Source of the DNA: Chaunax sp. Z400
Lineage: Eukaryota > Chordata > Actinopteri > Lophiiformes > Chaunacidae
Reading direction: 5' to 3'
NCBI GenBank assembly: GCA_037577475.1
Contig: CM075203.1
Coordinates: 20,125,397 to 20,189,396 of the forward strand
Length of the DNA: 64,000 bases
In this document: positions 24,801 through 37,200 of the stretch, in pieces
Numbering within the stretch: position 1 is the stretch's first letter
Layout: every line of letters starts with the position of its first letter
Position numbers and translations under genes: made by a program
Notes under the pieces: generated by a model
The model's input: the letters and a program-made list of their open reading frames with translations, nothing else
What the model was told of the DNA's origin: nothing
Databases searched by the model: none

Positions 24801-27639
24801 AGCCTGGCATCAGAGTAAGAGTGTCCAGGAACTAGACTGGCCTGTCTGCAGTCCAGACCAACAGCAACAATCTTCGCTGCTTAAAAAAAAAAAAAAAAGT
24901 TAATTATAATTATCTATGTTCCCTGAAAGAGGAAAAAAAAAATCCTCTGAGCAGACACTGAGGTGTGGAGGGAAGTTTGGTACCTGAAATATCTGAGTCA
25001 TTTCAAAACACTCTCAATCAAACATTAGAGGGTGATGAGAAAGCAACTTCACATTTACTCTATTTTCCAATAAATAAATGATCTTTATGACTAATCATAA
25101 ATTTAACAACACTTGAGCCTGACTTGAAAAAGTGCTGAAAATGCACACTGACACTCCCGCTTTCACCTTCTGCACCGCCTTTGGTTATTTTCCTTTGTTT
25201 CCATTCAAACACACCGTCTCACACACAACGCCAGGACAGATGTCGTAAAACATTCACTCAGTAGTTAAGCACGGGAAATTCGCACAACAGCACTTCCAGA
25301 GCGGATAACGCAACGGGAGTCTTACGAATGATCATACGTCTGTCTTTTAAAAAGAAAAACAGTGCAGGAGCATCACCTTGATATTTACATACATGTAACT
25401 GGAACCAGTGGTGCACTGGTAAGCGTCTCATACCCTGCCTATCCACCAACACTGGAAGCAGCATTTTAGTGCTTGGCGAACCCCATCACTCCGTTTGTAG
25501 ATAGCGTCGAGTCTCAAATTCATTAAGATAAAGGGGCAGCGTTAAAGCTCGTCTGTTTAATCCGCCACCTCCCCTGAACAGATCATAATTAAATCAGTAA
25601 AAGCAGAGTAAACACGAGGTTGGACTAGTACCAAGTAGGAGGAGAGAGAGGTTTTTTTTTGTTTTTTTCTGGATTTCCAGAACGAAAAGGTGCCAGACCT
25701 CTGAAGAGAAAACGGAGGAGAGCGGAAACCCGGAGAGAAAAAGATGGCAAGAGTTCCAGGGCAAGGCCTATCTTCGCTCTTCAAAGGACCAGAGGGGCTC
25801 TTGTCTCCCTCTCTCCCTCCTCTATCCATCCCCCCCATGGTTGACTCGTGTCTGGTGAGAAACGATAGAACCCAGCGACTGATACCCCCCCACCGAGGGT
25901 ATAATTCAATGTGGTTTGGCTCTCAGTGAACACTCACATGCATGCACACAAAGCTCATGAAAAACGACCAACGAAGCAGAGGAGACGGGGGACAATTATC
26001 AGAGGCAGTCTCCAAAAAAATAAAAGAGCGACTGCGTGACGCAAACAACTGTCAGCTTCTTCAATCACCAGCTCTAGACACGCTTACATGATGAGCAACA
26101 GGATGTGCTGCACCCAGTTGAGTACCTTGACTGATCGTGATTGTGGCAGAAAAATAGTCGTGACTCACCAGCTATTCTTTGCCTGTCCTCATTTAATCCA
26201 CACCTTTTCTTCTGTTCCATCAATACACTCCTGCTAAATGTGATTCCTCATGACTCTAGACGCTGGGTTCGATTTTCTACACACCAAGCACCCTGTATAG
26301 TAAGAGAACAACTGTATTATACTTAACCAGTTTCATTAAGTTAACATCTTTGTCCATTTAAGATTTAACCATTATGTGAGGCCCAGTCACAACGCAAAGT
26401 GGCATAATGAAATAAATCTGTGTCTGCCTGCAAAATATGAGGCTCTACACAGTTGGTGACAGTGATTATTAGGCTGCAATACACTTTTCTTCATTACCAG
26501 TAAATCGTTTTGTTAGTGGAATGTCGGAAAACGTTTTTTCCCAAGGTAATCAAGGAGACTAATAATCAATATTTTCGAAACTGACGTATATTTGCAGTAA
26601 AATTTAAGCTAATAAGCTAATAGCTTCCTCATTTTTGGGCAGGAAGCTCTACAGTTCTCACTTCCCTAAGAAGTTAGCATTTAATCGCACAAGCAAAGCC
26701 ACTAAACAATTTCATTGCAGCTAATTTTTGCCTTTTTAAATGCTGGTGTGACCAGGCCTTAAGAATGAACGGCAACTTAACATTCTTCTCAGTAGATTCA
26801 ATCAGTTGGAACAAAATTAGAAGCTTAGGGATATGTAAAAAGTATGTTTATCTTTGAAACATAGTTCTTTGGTACATTTCATCATCGTTACCATGAAATG
26901 TGAGCATCGTCGAGAAATATTTAAAACATCTTGAAAGGGAATAATGTGTATTAAAAAGATAAATACCTGAGAAAGATTTTTTGATGAAAAACGTGCCACT
27001 AATCAAGGTGCAGGGATTTTTTTTTTTTTAAAAGAAAGGGGGGCTAAAACATGGTTAACAGAGAAGAGACGTTTTGTTCAGTTCACCTCACATTACATTC
27101 AGTTACATCAGTCACACCTTGTCTTTCTAATTCAGCCATCGCCACCTCTGATCTAAAATAAAAAGGTGGAAATGCAGCAAACAAGGAGCTTTTCTCCCTC
27201 TGTCTGAAGAAGTGTGTGTGAAACCCTTAGGCGTACATATACACACACATACACTTGTGCGTTGAACTCCACAGAACTTATTCCACTTAAATTCGCCCCT
27301 TTTCTTAGGAGCCCAGGCTGATAAGTCTTGTTAAGGCCAGCTCGTTAGGAAAGGTCTCTCCGTGGCAACAGCTGGGGGACATCAGGTCTGTTGTGCACCG
27401 TCCGCCAAACAGGACGTCATTCGTCAGTAGTAGGACATTGTGTGTTTTTTGGTTTAAAGAGTCAGTCGAGCAGCAAGGCTTTGATGCATCAACCTTAGGA
27501 TGGTGGAAAGGAGTGTGTGCAGTGTTTACAAAGAGAAACACCTGCCTGATTTTCAGTCTCCGTACCCTCTGATGTGACGCCTCAGAGATTCATTGGGGTG
27601 TCTGTGAGCAGACACAAACATTTTCACACGTCTTCTGTG
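21878..27639. other. non-coding stretch
   Basis: No recognisable coding exons. Features are an oligo-A run at 24883-24898 and a GC-richer region at 25620-25930. The latter has a small open frame from ATG at 25744 that matches nothing I recognise. The first coding exon of piwil1 would be expected somewhere between here and 30585 but could not be identified. Confidence 0.45.
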
Positions 27640-27855
27640 TCAGTAGAACTTGTCATCGATGCGGAAGTGTGGCCTGGTGACATCGTCAGGGTTGAGGAAG
27701 ACGGATATGGATTTTCCAGGGTTCTCAGTTTACAGTTGTTGCAGTCGCTGCGCCATTTTGTCGTCTGAAGGCGAGATGATGCCGTTGGCTGGGTGGTGCC
27801 CGGGGGAGCCATGGCCATTGGTGCTAGCTGTTAGCTCTTTCGGAGACGGCGGCAC
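27640..27855 (-). pseudogene. possible terminal exon of an unidentified gene, interrupted by TAA
   Basis: Reading the minus strand, a pyrimidine-rich acceptor (CTCTTACCCCTCCAG) precedes a frame starting VPPSPKELTASTNGHGSP and continuing to KMAQRLQQL. A TAA follows at 27732-27730. The same frame then stays open for 29 codons (ENPGKSISVFLNPDDVT and on to RIDDKFY) before TGA at 27642-27640. Both halves look protein-like in composition, which suggests one exon with a nonsense mutation. Alternatively the TAA is the true end. I do not recognise the family and see no partner exons. Confidence 0.4.
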
Positions 27856-27948
27856 CTGGAGGGGTAAGAGCATAGAGCTAAAAAAAACACTAGAGCTTTC
27901 ACTGGCGGAAGATGGCAAACTCGGCCGCCATCTTATGTAGGGAAACAT

Positions 27949-28906
27949 GTGCTGCCTCTACATAAACAAACATTGACAAAGCCTGTATTCGAACCTAAAT
28001 TTGGTATTTATTTGAAGAGTAACTTGATTGACAATTGAAAATCAGTATCAAATAGTAAAAATCTTTTATGTCTGCATATTTACATGAAAATGTTTACTAA
28101 TAGGTGATATGGCACTAATATATACTAATAATGGTGTTATTGATTAGCAGAAACTTATCAGTATTGCTGTGTAGGGTATGTATATATATATCAAAAATAT
28201 ATGTATATATATAAAATAGCTCCAAGTACTGCACATAATTAACCTGGATTTTTTCATAAGGGGGATTTATGGCAAGTTATTCCCTTTTTTTATTCAGACT
28301 TATAGATATCTGTAAATAATTCAAGATATATAGAAATAATTCAAGATATCATAAATTATATTTAAGATATCTGGATTCAATTTAAGATATCTTGAAATAA
28401 TTTTGTTATCTTTATTTGTATTACAGATATTTATTTAACAATTATAGATATGTTAAATTTAAATTTTGAGCCTATTTCAATGGAGCCTATTTATGATATC
28501 TGAAATTAAATGAATGAATCTGTGAAAGTTTTAAACATAAATTATAAGATAAATAACTCAAATATAATTTACAACATCCAAAATGTATTTACAGCCAATT
28601 ATATATATACAGACAACTCTTCCAAACTACTCCAACTTCCATATATTTAATAATCTTTATCAACCTTCAATCAATCAATTAATTATGTAATATGGAATCA
28701 AAATGTTTACTTGTACAACGCACCAGGTAGTTTGTCAGCATTAATTTAAAATAGTGTCCAAATTGTCCTGAATTGATTGTTCTGTGAATACATGCACTTC
28801 CTGGTTGAGGGGCGCTCTGCAAACAAAAGTTTGGACATCCTTAAACTTTTTGCAAGCAGGTGACCCGAGGCTGCTTGTACCCTCCTAAAAATGTTTTATT
28901 GCCAGT
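27949..28906. other. AT-rich non-coding stretch with AAGATATC-like motifs
   Basis: Very AT-rich. Between about 28300 and 28450 the motif AAGATAT(C/A) and its complement recur many times, and a (TA)n-rich patch lies at 28180-28220. No gene is seen. Confidence 0.6.
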
Positions 28907-29253
28907 CTATGTTCCCTCTAAGCTGCGCGCCTGCGCAATCGCGCACTGCTCGCATATGCTCAGCGCACAAGAAAATCTATGCAGCGCATAAAATAAAATC
29001 CAACATAAACTGTAAATTAATTAGACCAATAACATTTTTTTCTGTATCATTTTGCAATGTAACTCAGAGAGTGACAGGTGTCCAGCCAATGATACGATAC
29101 GGTTCACTTATGCTACGCAGCCAATCATGGCATTGACCGTGCTTGTGTACGTGCCCCGCCCATACGCGCCGTGGCGGTGTGCAGGTTAGCTAGGTAACAA
29201 TAGTGCGGCGGAGTTAAGCGACGCAAAAGCTAACCCCTTATCATATCAAAACA

Positions 29254-29391
29254 GCATCCAGAAATCGTCTTGAAGTGGCACATTTGGACCAGCTGATGCA
29301 CATAAAGTCAAAGCAAGAAGCAGACGGGGCCATCGACCTGGACAAAGTGTACAACCACTGGAGAAGTGAGAAGGACAGACGTGAAAATTAG
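29254..29391 (+). pseudogene. hAT transposase C-terminal remnant
   Basis: A 45-codon frame ending in TAG contains NRLEVAHLDQLMHIKS and DLDKVYNHWRSEKDRR. This pattern resembles the extreme C-terminus following the dimerisation region of hAT transposases. Upstream transposase domains (BED finger, catalytic RNase H fold) are absent. Its position inside an element with hAT ends supports the call. Confidence 0.6.
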
Positions 29392-29729
29392 GTAAAATTT
29401 AAGTCAGATTTGTGCATATTCTAGTGACATTTATTAAGATTTTTTATTTATGGATATTAATCATTAAATGCTGTTACTATTATATGATTTATGGGTAATA
29501 GAAATTCTAATAAAAAACTGTGTAATTAGATATTTTACAGACAAAGAGTTACAGGAATTTACACTGTATCACAAGCTACAGCACACATGTCATTGTGCAA
29601 AATGTGAATGTTTTAATGTGAACAAAATGTTATGTCTGAAAGGTGTATATGTTTCATTTCTTCCAGAGCAGGACCCTAACCCAGACCACAACTGGACCTC
29701 ACCCAGGCCAAGGCAGGACTCTCACATAT

Positions 29730-29994
29730 AACTCAACTTCTGTTTGTTTGCACTCTTTACCTAGGATTGTATATATAATAGTGTATTGAATGTATATTGT
29801 GAGATTGTATATAGGAGTGTACTGTATATACTTACATTCTATTTTTATTCTTACATTCTATTTTTATTCTGGTCTATTTGGTTTATGTCTATTTTTGCTT
29901 GCACAGTGCGGGAGTTGTTGCAATCGCATTTCACTGCTGATGTACTTGTACATTCATGCATGTGACAAATAAAAAGTCTTGAAGTCTTGAAGTC
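29730..29994 (+). mobile_element. LINE/SINE 3' end nested in the hAT element
   Basis: The segment ends ATGTGACAAATAAAAAG followed by the short tandem tail TCTTGAAG TCTTGAAG TC. This is the style of CR1/L2-clade retrotransposon 3' ends in fish. It lies within the hAT element, so it must have inserted after it or been captured by it. Confidence 0.55.
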
Positions 29995-30194
29995 ATATAA
30001 TTGCTGCTGTAATTTGATTCTTTTAATAAGCCATGTAACTTGCTATGATCCCAGGTTTTGAATAGGTGCGATACTGGTGTGGCCACAGCGTGCACATCTG
30101 ATGTTGCTCACAGTGGTCCTCAGTGTGCTCAGGGAGCATGTGTGTATGCCCAGACACATGAAAAATTAGAGGGAACATTGTTGCCAGTCCATAC

Positions 30195-30255
30195 TAGTTA
30201 AGATAAGATATTCCTTTATTAGTCCCACAGTGGGGAAATTCTCAACAGTTAACCT
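30195..30255. repeat. dispersed repeat fragment (TTTATTAGTCCCACAGTGGGGA)
   Basis: The block AGATAAGATATTCCTTTATT, then AGTCCCACAGTGGGGAAATT, has a relative at 52455-52515 (AGATAAGATGATACTTTATT, then CATCCTGCAAGGGGAAATTC). Both look like the terminal part of one interspersed fish retroelement family. Confidence 0.5.
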
Positions 30256-30585
30256 ACTCTTTGCATTTGGAATCATGTTTATCATCAGTAGTTTATGAGT
30301 TATCAATAATAACCGTGATTTTTCCTTAATGGCATATTGTTATCTAGATATAACTTCTTACCTTTCACAGATCCATTTGAGGGACTCTAAATCTGCATTA
30401 TCTCAACTACATATTGGTGGCAGTGCCCTGTCTCTCCCCTTCAAATATGGATATAAATTCCCAGATCTGGATCATGATTTGTATTATCAGGATCCAGTTG
30501 CATGTAGCGGTGGACCGTCATGAGTTCTCTGTGCCTGTGTGTTTTCATTTTGATTGCCCAAATTCATTTAGATTTTTTGTTGTAG

Positions 30586-31202
30586 ATCCAGTTTCAAGAG
30601 CCTGCACCAACTGCTGGCCCTGCCCCTCAGATGGGAGATGAAAAAGCAGAGCGGGCTGGTAGAGGGCGGCAGAAGGGTGCTCCAGGACCCTTTCCTACAG
30701 AAGGTACAGTCAAACACAAAGTCATCCATTTGTTTCTTCTGTTAGATGATCTTGATCATTCCTGACTTTTGAAAATCTGGGAAAACGTTATTTAAAATGG
30801 GTGATGCACTTAAAAATGTATCATCATTAAGTTCATTGTCCACACCCTCTTGAGAAGTTAAGAATGGCAGTGCTTTGAAAAAGAGAAAATAGGCAAACAC
30901 TGAACTTCATCAGGTCGTATCGACTCCACCTGCACTGCGAAGGTTAATTTTACTTACCAGGCACTAAAACATTCCCAACGCTTATCATATGTTTTCAGGA
31001 CTATAACGGGGTTTTGATAGTCCTCATTTGTTTTTATCAGCTGTCACACAGATTTCAGCTGGATTTCAGCAGGTGAAGTTGGGAGAAAGAAGAGGACGTC
31101 GCCGGGATTTTCATGATGTTGGGATTTTCACCAGGCAGACTATGGGGCATGTTAAGGACTCAAAGGCTGGTCTGTCTTAATTTGAAAATGACATACCCCC
31201 CC

Positions 31203-31244
<42 letters not shown>

Positions 31245-34200
31245 GCAGTTGTACACTTTATAATTAGTGGTGACAATTATAAGTCACTCTCTACAATTGT
31301 GTGTGAACTTCCTCAGGAACAAGTGGGCGAGCAATTCGGTTGACTGCAAACTACTTCCGCATCGTGTCCCGCCCTCAGTGGGTTCTGTATCAGGACCATG
31401 TTGGCTTCAGTCCAGAAATGGAGTCTCGTCGTCTGAGATGTGCCCTCCTCTTCCAGCATGATGAAGCACTTGGTGCAGCATGGTGCTTTGATGGAGCTTT
31501 GCTGTTTCTGCCACACAAATTGCACAACAAGGTAATGTGATAATTCAGGTGTTTAGAAGAACGTACAAAATGAAGATGCACAACTCGAAATATTGATTTG
31601 AAGAGAAAAAATAACAAATTGTGCTGTTAAATGTTTTATGACAGCTTGGGTTTTAGAAGATGAATTGCTTGATCACTCTAGTGTGTGCGAGCTGTAGACT
31701 GGGTGTTGCACAAGGTTTGGTGTTTGTTGTGTAAATGTTGTTCCCTCCAGACAAATGTTGGTTTTCTTCCTTGTGCTCCAATGTCTGACCTGGTGTTTAG
31801 GAGACTGTCCTCCACAGTGAGACTAAGAATGGAGAGAAGGTTCAGATAACCGTCACCCTGACAAATGAACTCCCCCCCCTCTTCTCCAGTATGCCTTCAG
31901 TTTTACAACGTCATATTCAAAAGGTACATTTTCCAGTTTTCAGGTCTGTTAAAGAATAAGTAACACTCCTTAAGTGCTGAACATGTCTTGTGACAAGTGT
32001 ACTGTGGTTATGGATGGTGCATGTTTAAATAAAAGTAAATCTATGTAAATATGCATCATTAAATGTGGTGAGAGCATTTTGGATCTCTGGAAACTTCTCT
32101 TAAATGATGTGTTTTCATTTCTACAGGATCCTGAGAATCCTCAACATGCAGCAAATTGGACGCAACTATTACAACCCCAGGGATCCACTCGAAGTCCCAC
32201 AGCACAAGTAAATACATTTGCTTCTCCATTGTTTTCATTGTAAAGCTCTGGACTTGTAAAGCGTATTGTGAAAGTGGAATCCTCGGGTTGTCTAAAACAA
32301 CCTGACAGTACAATATATAAACATTTTTATGTCATTACACCATTTTAAATATGTTGAGAATTTTTCACAACCAAAACTGCCCACAGTAGGTTGACCCTTT
32401 TCACCCTGGCCTCATGAAGTTCTTAATGAGGTCATTATGTTACACTAATCAACCAATACAACTGTGAAAACAACAGTACAGACATGATTCTGCAGCCTTC
32501 AGAAAAGCTCAATTTATGACCTTTAAAGCAGGGGTCAGGAGAGTCGAGCAGATTTCACTCCTCCCGACAGTCGGAGGAGAAATGTGGTCTGGAACTTTGG
32601 TTGGTTCTGATGTTCAGCCCAAGTTTGGTAGTTTGAGAAGTTTACAGATCCAGTTTACAGATCCAATCGCTTCCCGATTTACTCGTGGACGGTCGGAGCC
32701 GGCCCCAGTTTTCAAACATGGTTGATTTTTAGGAGTTAAAATCTGAAAGATAAAAGTCAGTATTTTCTGAGCAAGGTCTTAATAGCTAATGAGAGAGAAA
32801 GCTGCCAAGCAAACAGCAAACTAACGCTAGCTAGCATACTGCTGTTAAATGGTAAATGGACTGTACTTAAATAGAACCTTTCTAGTCTGACTGACCACTC
32901 AAAGCTTTACAACACAAGCCAGCACAGAACAGATACTGGGAGCAATTTGGGGTTCAGTATCTTGCCCAAGGACACTTCGACATGAAGACAGCAGGGACTG
33001 GGGATCGAACCACCGCCCTGCTGATAAGTGGACGACCGCTCTACCGCTGAGCCACAGCCGCTCAGTTGACCAACGTTAAACCTCCAGTTCTCGCTGAAGG
33101 ACAGACGGCTGCTGTTTCTTCTTTTCCTGTTTTCTCAATGCAAAGTAGGCCGCCTGTTGTCTTCCTCAGTCATTTTGTTGGCATTGCACAGCTGCTTCTC
33201 CATAGATCACGTGACGTGGTGCATTCATTGTTCCCTCAGACACGAGAATCTTGATGAAATCCCTTAGCTTGTGATGCTCAGTTATTTTGGAATCTTGTAT
33301 TGTGTGCATGTTTAACATTTGAGAAAAGATAATCTGTGGAGATCCTTCTGTCTCTCTTTATACCCATTGGTTGTGATTTTAAATCTCCTGTAGTGTGAGC
33401 CCAGCTTAATGAACCCACTTTGGTACTGTATGAGATATGAGGTCTGTACTACCTGATGGTTTGCTATCCTCTAAGTACTAGATAATGTGAAGAACAATGT
33501 TGAAGGGGTTTCTGATTTTGAGGAGTTGTCTTGGTGTTTTAAGGCTAAATCTATTGTCCTTACGGACAGGTTTTAACCCTGTGAGAAGCTGTAGCAGAGC
33601 TCTGAACTTGTGTTCATGATGGGAAAGAAACTGTTTCTTTCAAACGAGCCTGTCCCCTCTGTTCTAGACTGACTATATGGCCGGGCTACAGCACCACCAT
33701 CTTGCATTATGAGACGTCCATCATGATGTGTACCGACGTGAGCCACAAGGTGCTACGTAGCGAGACGGTCCTCGACTTCATGATCAACCTGAGGCAGCAG
33801 TGTGGAGGTCAACGCTTCGTTGAGACCTGCACCAAGGAGCTCGTTGGACTTATAGTCCTCACTAAGTAGGAACCACACGTCTCTCGCTCTGTTGGATTAG
33901 TATGTAGAAGTCTTTGTAGGCCTGTCGCAGTAACACCTGATATGTCAGATCAGATGTCCCACAAAGAATTGTGTAGATCATGATAGAGATGCAGAAAAAG
34001 AGGAATGAGAATCAGAATAAAAATAAAGTGAGGATGAAGAGAGATTATTAAATTTGAAATAAGAATATGATACACAGAATATATTAATTCAAGCAAAACA
34101 CAACATTTAAAAGTAGTGCAGCAGCGCAAATGAGTTTCAAGCCTGTTGGAAAGTAATAGCTAGTTAAATGCTAAAGATAAGAGAAGTTTTCTTCTGTTGG

Positions 34201-37200
34201 TTCACGTCTATATATCGATAAGTCGGTAACTTATATAATCATCGTGGCCTACAGGTCTACATCTTCATGTGTTCATCAGCTCTACATTTGTCATCCCTTT
34301 CAATGTGCCTTCATGTAACATCACCTCATTTCATACCTGTGGTAGACATTCACTCTTCTCTTGCTGCCTCAATTATTCAGGTACAACAACAAAACCTACA
34401 GGATCGATGATATTGCCTGGGATCACACTCCCAACAACACATTCAAGAAGGGAGACTCTGACATCTCCTTCAAGAACTATTTCAAGAATGTAAGTGTTAT
34501 GCATTCACACGTACTGAGGGGTGAATGTGTTGGCGATCCAAAACCCTTGGTTTCATCTACTGAAAATATATGAAATGACCTATTTCCAGTATATAGGTCA
34601 TTTCTTATTCCAGTAATTGTTGCAAACACTGCTCTGTTAATTTCATCATCAGCTGAATATTTTATTAAGTCATCCCAAAACTTTGATCAACACCAATGTG
34701 GAACTGAATGACATTGCATGAATGAAGTGTACTTACTTAAAACGACAGCATTTAGGCAGACATTCAACAGCAGCTGGTGCATTTACAGGTGGGACATACC
34801 ACAGGATCTCTGTTTCTGCACTTCACGCGTGATTGTCTGTCGACAGTAGGGGTCGAGTGAGGGGAGATTGTCTGCTAGCTAATCCATTTCAGATGGCGTC
34901 GTTTTCTCTGACCAAAAAAAAGAAGAAGCATGTTCATTTAGGTGGCAGTATGTCTTTGCAGCTTGACTGGGCAAAGTCTGTTAGAGGAACACAACGTGTT
35001 TGTGTGTGAGAGGGCGAGCCAGCAAGAGGAGGCGCACAGCTTCAAAATGGAGAATAAACACAAATATGTTACGGACAATGTTCCCAGTGTGGCGGGACAG
35101 CACAAATAAATGTATGTATGGGAAAAAGCTCTTTGTTTTTGGAAAGCTCTCTTTTGTATTTGTAGAGCACAAGGCCATTCAAAGCGTTCTACATAAAGTA
35201 TAAAAGGCATAAATGCAACCTAGAGAAAATCTAAATCATGATAAAGGAAGAAATGAAACTAGAAATGCAGCAGTAAATGGACTCAAACTCCTTCAGTTTA
35301 AGGTGAATACTTGTAAGAGAGAGCGCAGTGTTTGGCTGTGTGATATTACCCTTATTCATGAACATGTTGATGCTTTCTCTTCTAAGCAATATGGCCTGGA
35401 CATCACTGATGGGAACCAGGTGCTGCTGGTCAGCCATGTGAAGAGGTTCAGTCCTGCTGGAGCTCCTCCTCCTGGCCCTGCCATGCTCATCCCAGAGCTG
35501 TGCTACTTAACAGGTTACATCTTATTCTGCACTTTACCTGCTGACATTACAGACATTTATTGCTTCCTTTGTAACATCTGTATCAAAAGTATAAGAGGTT
35601 ATTTCTCACACATGGGTCATGTCAGAGTTTTGATGCGTACAATCTGTAGACGGGCCTTAAGACGGTTCTGTGGTTCTAGGTGACAGAACCTCTTAGTCTG
35701 GTATCAACTTCAAATGGAATCTGGTTGTTTGACAGGCTTGACTGATAAGATGCGAAGTGACTTCAACATCACGAAGGACTTGGGCTTCCACACCAGACTG
35801 AACCCAGAGCAGAGGGAGGGACGCCTCAAAAGATTTGTCACAAATATACAGAGGTAGGGGATGATCGCCTACTTAATCAATGCATCCTGTTTTATCTGTT
35901 CACGTGTGGCCAGAAATGCAGCAGTAGCCCTTTAAATGAGCTCAGATTGGGCCCGAGCAGACGCAGCAGTGTACGACCAGTCATCCAGTCAACACTTGGA
36001 AGCATAGAAGTGTGTTCAAGGCCTAGAAAATCCTGATGACTAGTTTGTCCTTGGATGGTAGAGTAGTTCACGTAAATAATAAAAGTGGATTATGATTAAT
36101 CCTGCACACTCTTCTCTCTCCCCTTCCTTCGTCTTCTGGGCTATTCTTCTCTGTTGGCCGGGGTTCTGCTCTGGCGTGCGGCGTGGGTAATCGCTGGTTC
36201 AATACTGTTGTTTTTTAAAAATATATATTAAAAGACGACCTTTAACAGTTACAGTGCAGATGGAAGATGGTTTCTTTTATTTAGTGGTACTGTTCTCCCA
36301 GAGGACGATGAAGCTGTAGCTCATACACAACTTGGATATGCTGTTCCAGGTCACACTGATAAAGTTGATATAACGTCCAAAAATAGACGTATAAAAAACT
36401 GTCATTCTTACTCAAATGGGGACGTCCAGAAGACGTGACCAATGTCAGGAAATCATGTATTTTTGATGTGTTGTGTTTTGTCACAACTGATATTATATTT
36501 CGATCTCTTTTCCACACCCAGGATTAGTGTGACTGGGGGGGAGAGGGGAGAGTAGTCGTAGAGAGGGTGAGCGATAAGCGAGGCCATTAATATTACAATG
36601 TGACAGTGTGAGTTTCATTTAGATAATAATTGCAGAATTATCATCATTTAGTTGGATCTTACATTCCGTTTTTCTTTTTTCATTTTGATAATAATTGACA
36701 CTTTATGATATCGTCCAGATCACGTCAGTAATGAAAGGGGGTTATGATTAATCTTGCACACTCTTCTCTCTTCCCTTCCTTCGTCTTCCTGTTCTGACAG
36801 AGACCGTGTGCTTCACACATGCTTTAGAGTATTCTTCTCTATGGGCTGGGGTTCTGGTTCGATAGCGGGGGGGTTTTGTTTTGTTTTTTATTAAAAGACC
36901 ACCTTTTACAATTAGAGTGCAGATGGAAGATGGTTTCTTTTATTTAGTGGTACTGTTCTTCCAATCTGTTACGAGGATGATGAAGCTGTAGCACATACAC
37001 AACATGGATCTGTCCCAGGCCATGCTGATAAAGTATCCAAAAATAGACGTATAAACACCTGTCATTCTTACTCAAATGGGGACGTCCAGAAGACGTTACA
37101 GATGTCCAGAAATCATGTATTTTTGACGTGATCTAGACGATGGTTTGCTCTGGGATAAGTTTCGGGTGTCATATGTCACCAAAAGGAGGAAATGTGTCAA

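Larger units (their letters stand above)
28907..30180 (+). mobile_element. 1.27 kb non-autonomous hAT element
   Basis: The left terminus CTATGTTCCCTCTAA matches the reverse complement of the right terminus, CAATGTTCCCTCTAA, at 14 of 15 positions. Both sides are flanked by the exact 8-bp duplication TTGCCAGT (28899-28906 and 30181-30188). An 8-bp TSD and CA-starting TIR are diagnostic of hAT transposons. Internally 29254-29391 encodes a short transposase C-terminal remnant. The rest includes a LINE-type 3' tail inserted later. With only about 45 transposase codons left, it cannot be autonomous. Confidence 0.85.

Noticed and set aside
25744..25929. Possible piwil1 first exon beginning ATG at 25744
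   Set aside because: It does not resemble the RG/RA-rich Piwil1 start, and no donor was found in a phase that joins the exon at 30586.
33001..33062. tRNA gene on the minus strand
   Set aside because: A and B boxes are present, but the sequence continues into a SINE body and does not form a closed tRNA cloverleaf with an acceptor stem.
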